A stretch of DNA of 8,476 nt from SpSt-28 sp044343155 (lineage in GTDB: Archaea > Aenigmatarchaeota > Aenigmatarchaeia > CG10238-14 > SpSt-28): NCBI GenBank assembly GCA_044343155.1, contig JAVZSS010000029.1:1-8476 (forward strand), read 5' to 3'. Numbering within the stretch: position 1 is the stretch's first letter; each line of letters opens with the position of its first letter. The notes beneath the pieces were generated by a model. That model had not been told where the DNA came from and searched no databases. It saw nothing but the letters and a program-made list of their open reading frames with translations. Position numbers and translations under genes: made by a program. Shown here piece after piece: positions 5,135 through 8,476 of the stretch.

Positions 5135-6529
5135 CTATAAAGATACTTCATTACTTTTCAATTCTACTTTTATACCTTTTTCATTCATAAATCTTAATTT
5201 AGCTGGTGGTAGAACAGCAGAAACCAATTCTACAAGAGGTTGTAAATAGTAAACAAATATAGCTTCTTCATCAGGTTTAAGTTCATTAATTTTCCAAACT
5301 ATTTTCTTTTCTTTAATTTTTTTAGATTCTATTTCTTCCGGTTTACTACCAGTATAAGAAATAACTTTAAACATTAAAGGAATAGAATCTTCAATATAAA
5401 CTTCTTTCATTATATTTTTAGATTTGTTTTTAACTTTAATCATAACTTTAAGTTTTTCATCCTCTTTTTTAACAGTTTTAGAAATTGTTGGGGTATATGT
5501 TTTTCTAAAGAAGAATATTATTAGTAAAATAATTGTAACTAAAACAAGCCATGTTTGCCAAAGTGATATTTTATATTCTATTATAACACTTTCTCCAGGT
5601 TGTAGAGGCCTTATTAACCATTTATAATTAATATAACCAAGAGAAGATTCAATTTCATCCGGTTTAGAATATGGATAGAAAAAGTCTTTCATAAAAGCTG
5701 GTAAAGATTCTATTAAATAAAATGGTTTAGAAATAACGTTCCCTTCATTTTTAACTTCTATTCTTACATAAGCTTCTAATAGCGAATATTTTATTTCTTT
5801 TTTTGTATAATTAGTGGGAATTTTTTCTATAGCTTTTACTTCAAAAGTGGAATAAGCTTCATCAACTATTTCACCTTTTAAACTATACAATCTCCCTATA
5901 ACTTCATATTTTCCAGCTTTTTGATATTTTTCCGCATTAAAAGTTTCACTAACTTTTAGGCTTCCAAAAGAGGGAATATAATCCGTAATTTTTTCTTTTC
6001 TAAATACTTCTTTGTTATTATAAAGAATAATGAATAAAGCCTTATAGTTTGGTGTAATTTCATCCTTAACATTTTCAATATTCATTGTAATTGTTAAACT
6101 TTCTAAAGGGTAAATGGAGTATTTGGATAATTCTAGTGAAGAAATATAAACTGGGAACCTTCTAAGAACTTGTAGAATTAGTGGTTTTTCAACTGTTTGG
6201 TTTTCATATCTTATGTTTAAATAAAACAAACTTGGTTTAACTTCTTTTGCAAATTTCTTTGCTTCTATATATATTCTAATTTTTGCCTCTTGATTGGGTT
6301 CTAAAATAATAGTTCTTGGATAAACATCAATTGAAATACCTTCTCTATAAAATCCAGAAATAAAAATAGAAAAAGTTTGAATTTTATTATCTTTGTTTAT
6401 AATCAAATATTCTATTGTTTTGTTTTCTCCCGCATAAATTGTAATAAAATCTGTACCCGAAACAAATGGTTGGGAAAAAGCTGTACTTAAAAATATTAAA
6501 AATGGCAATATTGTAAAAGCTTTCTTCAT
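5135..6529 (-). CDS. Secreted, membrane-anchored protein with Ig-like beta domains on both sides of a transmembrane helix
   Basis: The 464-residue product starts with a clear signal peptide (MKKAFTILPFLIFLSTAFSQ, about 1-20). A long beta-strand-rich region follows (about 21-323), resembling the Ig-like domains of COG1361-type archaeal envelope proteins: strand patterns such as GENKTIEYLIINKD, LEPNQEAKIRIYIEA and LQPGESVIIEYKI. A single transmembrane helix lies at about 324-341 (WLVLVTIILLIIFFF), then RK. That puts the C-terminal 120 residues in the cytoplasm by the positive-inside rule. That tail (358-431) is visibly homologous to the domain just before the helix (254-323), sharing SKP[DE]EIES, [ED]S[LI]P and a Trp-containing strand. 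It starts 5 bp after the nitroreductase stop and is likely co-transcribed. The exact function is unknown; an envelope or surface-sensing role is an inference. Confidence 0.75.
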   Translation of the reverse strand: MKKAFTILPFLIFLSTAFSQPFVSGTDFITIYAGENKTIEYLIINKDNKIQTFSIFISGFYREGISIDVYPRTIILEPNQEAKIRIYIEAKKFAKEVKPSLFYLNIRYENQTVEKPLILQVLRRFPVYISSLELSKYSIYPLESLTITMNIENVKDEITPNYKALFIILYNNKEVFRKEKITDYIPSFGSLKVSETFNAEKYQKAGKYEVIGRLYSLKGEIVDEAYSTFEVKAIEKIPTNYTKKEIKYSLLEAYVRIEVKNEGNVISKPFYLIESLPAFMKDFFYPYSKPDEIESSLGYINYKWLIRPLQPGESVIIEYKISLWQTWLVLVTIILLIIFFFRKTYTPTISKTVKKEDEKLKVMIKVKNKSKNIMKEVYIEDSIPLMFKVISYTGSKPEEIESKKIKEKKIVWKINELKPDEEAIFVYYLQPLVELVSAVLPPAKLRFMNEKGIKVELKSNEVSL

Positions 6530-6534
6530 TTTAT

Positions 6535-7134
6535 TTATTTTGTTTTGGCTTTAAATTCTTCAATTTTTTCTTTTATTAATCTATCTAATGTTTTTATTTC
6601 AAATTCAAATCTATTTCCATATTTTTCTAAATAGCAAAATCTACTATAATCTTTTTCTCTACTTTCAACCTCTTCAGCAGGGTAACCAACAGTAATTATT
6701 GCTATTGGCCTAATATAATTTGGAAAGCCAACAGCAAATTTTACTTCCTTTTCATCAAAAGCCCCAACCCAACAAGTGCCTAAGCCTAAGGCAGTTGCAG
6801 CCAATAGCATATTTTCAATTGCCGCAGCACAATCTTCTAAGCAATAAACCAATTCCCCCCTTTCTCCATATCTCATTGATTGAATTTCTGTATCAGCCCC
6901 GACAACAATTAAAACTGGAGCATTCTTAACATGATCTTGTTCATAACAAGCTTTATATAGAATTTCTTTTGTTTTTCTATTTCTAACTACAACAAATCTC
7001 CATTCTTGAAGATTTCCAGCAGAAGGAGCTTGACAAGCGGCCCACAACAATAAACCAATATAGTTATCATCTACATCTTTATTTTGATATTTTCTTATAC
7101 TTCTTCTCTTTTCTATTGCTTCAAAAACATTCAT
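6535..7134 (-). CDS. Nitroreductase-family FMN oxidoreductase
   Basis: This 199-residue protein belongs to the nitroreductase superfamily of FMN enzymes that use NAD(P)H to reduce nitro compounds, quinones or other acceptors; the natural substrate is unknown. The N-terminal KRRSIRKY (9-16) is the FMN-phosphate binding signature. PSAGNLQEW (37-45) is the second flavin motif, and GLGTCWVGAF (117-126) is the third conserved block. The tail after about 155 is charged and helical and may reach across a dimer partner. Cysteines are frequent (C34, C63, C98, C102, C121, C167) for a cytoplasmic enzyme, with C98 and C102 spaced CxxxC. The ATG at 7134 has a TATA-like AATTTAAA about 25 bp upstream and no Shine-Dalgarno. 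The Ig-like membrane protein follows after 5 bp. The family is confident; the reaction is not. Confidence 0.92.
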   Translation of the reverse strand: MNVFEAIEKRRSIRKYQNKDVDDNYIGLLLWAACQAPSAGNLQEWRFVVVRNRKTKEILYKACYEQDHVKNAPVLIVVGADTEIQSMRYGERGELVYCLEDCAAAIENMLLAATALGLGTCWVGAFDEKEVKFAVGFPNYIRPIAIITVGYPAEEVESREKDYSRFCYLEKYGNRFEFEIKTLDRLIKEKIEEFKAKTK

Positions 7135-7154
7135 ACGAATTTTTTACTTTAAAG

Positions 7155-7162
7155 TTTAAATT
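7155..7162 (-). promoter_or_regulatory. TATA-like box for the nitroreductase operon
   Basis: AATTTAAA on the minus strand is centred about 25 bp upstream of the ATG at 7134, consistent with leaderless transcription. The 57-bp spacer is uniformly A+T-rich, so the box is a reasonable guess rather than certain. Confidence 0.35.
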
Positions 7163-7191
7163 TGAAATTAAATAAAGAGCCGTATCTTTTA

Positions 7192-7575
7192 TTATTCAAG
7201 CTTCATTATTGGGAAATAAGAATAACAAAAAATCATTTTCTCTCCATAATTTTCTTCGGAAACAAAGAAAATAGTTTTATTTTCTCTTACTAAATCTTCA
7301 ACTTTACAAATTTTAGAAGAACCTTTTTTTACAAATTCGAATTCACAAATTTTTGTCTCATTATACATAATTCTAAAATTTTTAAGATCTTTATTTGCTC
7401 TTAAAGTAATATAGCCGCTTTCACAATAAGTATAGTAAGCATCTTCATAAAATGTAGTTTTTTGATATAAGAAGAAGGCTATTAAAGAAATAAGGAAAGT
7501 GCCTATTCCAAGAAACATAATTCCTAAACTTTTTAAAATTTCTAAAATTTCTATAATATTTTTGTTTCTTTTCAT
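7192..7575 (-). CDS. Single-pass membrane protein with a small cysteine-containing domain (unidentified)
   Basis: I start this gene at the ATG at 7573-7575. The frame stays open upstream through tRNA-Thr, but translation there (SRVQIPPRA) is just the T arm read as protein. The product is 127 aa. A short basic N terminus (MKRNKN) and an amphipathic stretch precede one membrane helix (about 16-38, IMFLGIGTFLISLIAFFLY). An 85-residue domain follows, probably outside the cell. It contains four cysteines (C51, C77, C90, C117), which could form two disulfides, and beta-type segments (ITLRANKDLKNFRIMYN, TIFFVSEENYGEKMIFCYSYF). The helix has no obvious signal-peptidase or class III pilin cleavage motif, so it is a type II-like anchor. 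It lies 27 bp downstream of tRNA-Thr on the same strand. I do not recognise the family. Confidence 0.6.
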   Translation of the reverse strand: MKRNKNIIEILEILKSLGIMFLGIGTFLISLIAFFLYQKTTFYEDAYYTYCESGYITLRANKDLKNFRIMYNETKICEFEFVKKGSSKICKVEDLVRENKTIFFVSEENYGEKMIFCYSYFPIMKLE

Positions 7576-7602
7576 AGTAAATTTTGAATAGAAAAATAAA
7601 TT

Positions 7603-7677
7603 AGCCCTGGGCGGGATTTGAACCCGCGACCCCCTCATTACCAGTGAGGTGCTCTAACCAGTCTGAGCTACCAGGGC
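7603..7677 (-). tRNA. tRNA-Thr (anticodon GGT)
   Basis: This is a complete 75-nt cloverleaf on the minus strand. The acceptor stem is GCCCTGG/CCAGGGC with discriminator T73, as in archaeal tRNA-Thr. The D arm is GCTC-AGACTGGTTA-GAGC. The anticodon stem CCTCA/TGAGG encloses CTGGTAA with GGT at 34-36. The T arm is GCGGG-TTCAAAT-CCCGC. There is no intron and CCA is not encoded. It sits 25 bp after the stop of the cysteine-motif gene and 27 bp before the membrane protein gene, all in one direction, so it may be cut from a longer transcript. Confidence 0.96.
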
Positions 7678-7693
7678 AATATTATAAATTTGT

Positions 7694-7702
7694 TATAAAA
7701 AA
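7694..7702 (-). promoter_or_regulatory. TATA-like box for tRNA-Thr
   Basis: TTTTTTATA on the minus strand fills much of the 25-bp spacer between the upstream stop codon and the tRNA. It is the same nonamer as before tRNA-Tyr but is centred only about 20-21 bp from the tRNA 5' end, so the start site may differ or the tRNA may also come from read-through. Confidence 0.4.
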
Positions 7703-8128
7703 TTAACTAACAAGAGAATCTATAAAATCATATTGAGATGCAATTTCTTTTTCAAAATTTTCAGCTAAATTTTTATCAAAATTTTCAAATATTCCTTTTA
7801 TTAAATAGAAGAAATCATACCTACAAAGATAATGATCTTTTCTAGCCAATTGATTTAATATTTCGTAGATTTCTTTATTATTAAACTCTTTATTCAAAAG
7901 CCAATCTTTAATTCCTTTAATAAATACTTTAGCTTCTCTTTTTGTTATTACTCTTTGAATTGGCCACCCGCATATAGCACAAACATGGGAAGAATTGTCT
8001 TCAACTTCTTTCAATTCAAAATTTTCTTTACAATCATTACATACTACTAAACCATCTATTATTGAGAATTCGGAAGTTTCTTTACCACATAAATCACAAA
8101 TTTCTATTTCGGTTAGGTCCCCGGTCAT
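7703..8128 (-). CDS. Small protein with two predicted zinc-binding cysteine sites (unidentified)
   Basis: The 141-residue product has CDLC (11-14) and CNDC (30-33), the spacing of a small zinc ribbon. A second site could combine CAIC (50-53) with H99 and C102 (HYLC). The middle and C-terminal parts are helical and charged (KEIYEILNQLARKD, then FENFDKNLAENFEKEIASQY). It has no signal peptide or membrane helix. I do not recognise it; zinc binding and an RNA, DNA or protein-binding adaptor role are inferences. The ATG at 8128 is the only ATG, GTG or TTG in frame near the N terminus; the frame stays open upstream to a TAA near 8170 without another such start. Codons 2-6 (ACC GGG GAC CTA ACC) are GC-rich compared with the rest, and the start codon lies in a structured RNA element. 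Confidence 0.72.
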   Translation of the reverse strand: MTGDLTEIEICDLCGKETSEFSIIDGLVVCNDCKENFELKEVEDNSSHVCAICGWPIQRVITKREAKVFIKGIKDWLLNKEFNNKEIYEILNQLARKDHYLCRYDFFYLIKGIFENFDKNLAENFEKEIASQYDFIDSLVS

Positions 8129-8219
8129 TAAAGAATTGAGAACCGGTTCCTCCCTCAGAGCCCCAAATAATTAATTTTTAAAGTTTTTCCAGAAAAACAA
8201 ATTCTTTCAATGGGGCTCT
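8126..8219 (-). promoter_or_regulatory. GC-rich structured leader (candidate pseudoknot or RNA switch) of the two-site cysteine protein gene
   Basis: In minus-strand RNA, AGAGCCCCA (8219-8211) pairs perfectly with UGGGGCUCU (8165-8157). CAUUGAAAGAAUU (8212-8200) pairs with AAUUCUUUAAUG (8137-8126) through 12 pairs with one bulged G, and the latter contains the AUG. The two helices cross and share bases 8211-8212, so the fold is either a pseudoknot or two competing states. GUUUUU-CUGG-AAAAAC (8198-8183) forms a hairpin between them, and GGGAGG plus the palindrome GAACCGGUUC lie before the AUG. A GC-rich patch like this in A+T-rich DNA resembles the tRNA genes in composition. It could be a translation-control leader or a free-standing small RNA. 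Confidence 0.45.
8149..8154 (-). promoter_or_regulatory. Shine-Dalgarno-like GGGAGG at unusual distance
   Basis: GGGAGG on the minus strand matches the anti-Shine-Dalgarno strongly but ends 20 nt before the ATG at 8128, against a usual 5-9 nt. It lies in the loop between the two crossing helices of the leader element, so folding could shorten the effective distance. Confidence 0.4.
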
Positions 8220-8413
8220 TATTCATAAAAAAACTATAAACCCATATTTAAAAACTTAATTCTTTTTTTCAATATATTTTTTCTGGTGTAGGTATAAAAA
8301 TATAAATAATAATGTGTATGGACCTAATTTAATCCTTATAATCAAAAAATTTTCAAAATTAACAAAGATTTTAATGAGTGTAGAAAAAATTTATGTCATC
8401 AAGATTACATTTT
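8220..8413. other. A+T-rich intergenic stretch with no supported gene
   Basis: Apart from the possible boxes for the leader near 8234-8252, the stretch contains TATAAAAATATAAATA at 8292-8307. That is a strong TATA-like run on either strand, but no gene follows at a suitable distance. The longest plus-strand ATG frames here are a six-codon one at 8312 and a sixteen-codon one at 8374-8424; neither has a ribosome site. TTAGGTCC (8113-8120) and GGACCTAA (8320-8327) are complementary over 8 bp and bracket the leader region, which may be chance. Confidence 0.5.
8245..8252 (-). promoter_or_regulatory. TATA-like box upstream of the structured leader
   Basis: TTTAAATA on the minus strand is centred about 29 bp before the AGAGCCCCA arm (8219). 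A start near 8223-8225 would put the helix at the very 5' end of the RNA, giving a leader of about 95 nt. TTTATAG at 8234-8240 is an alternative box. Confidence 0.35.
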
Positions 8414-8476
8414 TTAATCCGTAAAAATACTTCTTATCTTTTCAGCGATTTTTTCTAAATCTTCATCTTTAGCTCT
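8414..8476 (-). CDS. 3' end of an unidentified gene (partial)
   Basis: The minus-strand frame is open from the right edge to TAA at 8416-8414 and gives the 20 C-terminal residues RAKDEDLEKIAEKIRSIFTD. The composition (acidic then amphipathic helix) and A/T-ending codons look like a real C terminus, but it is too short to identify. It would be the first gene of the minus-strand series seen in this window. Confidence 0.4.
   Translation of the reverse strand, partial: RAKDEDLEKIAEKIRSIFTD

Noticed and set aside
7576..7638. N-terminal extension of the membrane protein starting inside tRNA-Thr (SRVQIPPRA-like peptide)
   Set aside because: It is the T arm and acceptor end of a perfect tRNA read as protein, a well-known artefact. 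The ATG at 7575 follows the tRNA and begins a protein with a normal basic start and membrane helix.
8105..8220. RNase P RNA or H/ACA guide RNA in the GC-rich patch (GAGGGAGGAACCGG looks faintly like the RNase P core)
   Set aside because: The universal RNase P motifs do not follow within range, and there is no ACA after the 9-bp stem on either strand. The two crossing helices fit neither model.
8292..8307. TATAAAAATATAAATA as the promoter of a plus-strand small RNA
   Set aside because: It is strong as a TATA-like run but no conserved or GC-rich product follows, and long A/T runs like this are common in this DNA.
8340..8402. Possible box C/D guide RNA, because TTGATGA occurs on the minus strand near 8396-8402 and the C/D methylation proteins are encoded nearby
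   Set aside because: No CTGA D box or matching C'/D' pair occurs at a suitable distance downstream, and no terminal stem is visible.
8374..8424. 16-codon plus-strand ORF
   Set aside because: It has no ribosome site, no box at the right distance and overlaps the end of the minus-strand gene; it is expected by chance.

Overview
This window is A+T-rich archaeal DNA. The evidence for an archaeon is the adjacent Nop5 and fibrillarin genes of the box C/D RNA-guided methylation machinery, a TrmI-type tRNA m1A methyltransferase, a tRNA-Tyr with C1:G72 and archaeal-type introns, tRNAs without encoded CCA, and TATA-like boxes about 25 bp upstream of start codons, suggesting leaderless mRNAs. Gene spacing is very tight (0 to 40 bp, with tail-to-tail gaps of 0 and 2 bp). 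The tRNA stems are almost entirely G:C although the genome is strongly A+T-rich, which suggests a thermophile. Together these features suit a small-genome, DPANN-like (for example nanoarchaeal) organism. That placement is an inference, and an A+T-rich euryarchaeon is not excluded.

Layout. Positions 1-266 hold the 3' end of an unidentified gene (+), followed by tRNA-Pro(CGG) on the minus strand. A YgjP-type metallopeptidase (+) at 409-1086 meets trmI (-) tail to tail with no spacer. TrmI follows htpX (-) in a likely two-gene unit. A 34-bp spacer at 2796-2829 separates htpX from the divergent nop5-fibrillarin operon (+) at 2830-4568. From 4571 to the right end every gene I can support is on the minus strand. 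Read in transcription order from the right edge these are: an unidentified gene's 3' end, an intergenic region with a GC-rich structured leader, a small multi-cysteine protein, tRNA-Thr(GGT), a single-pass membrane protein, a nitroreductase, a signal-peptide Ig-like membrane protein, tRNA-Tyr(GTA) carrying two introns, and two tiny overlapping-signal ORFs.

How the genes fit together. The left half is mainly RNA modification (TrmI on tRNA; Nop5-fibrillarin for guided 2'-O-methylation) plus two metallopeptidases (YgjP-like and HtpX). The right half is mainly envelope or unknown proteins with tRNA genes between them, which may act as processing punctuation.

Most interesting are (1) the tRNA-Tyr, which has a canonical 37/38 intron and a second 14-nt intron inside the T loop at 59/60; (2) a GC-rich element at 8126-8219, where two long complementary pairings cross and one of them covers the start codon of the downstream cysteine-rich protein; and (3) a tiny two-ORF operon with Shine-Dalgarno signals and an upstream palindrome, unlike its apparently leaderless neighbours. 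I see no CRISPR array, IS element or phage module.
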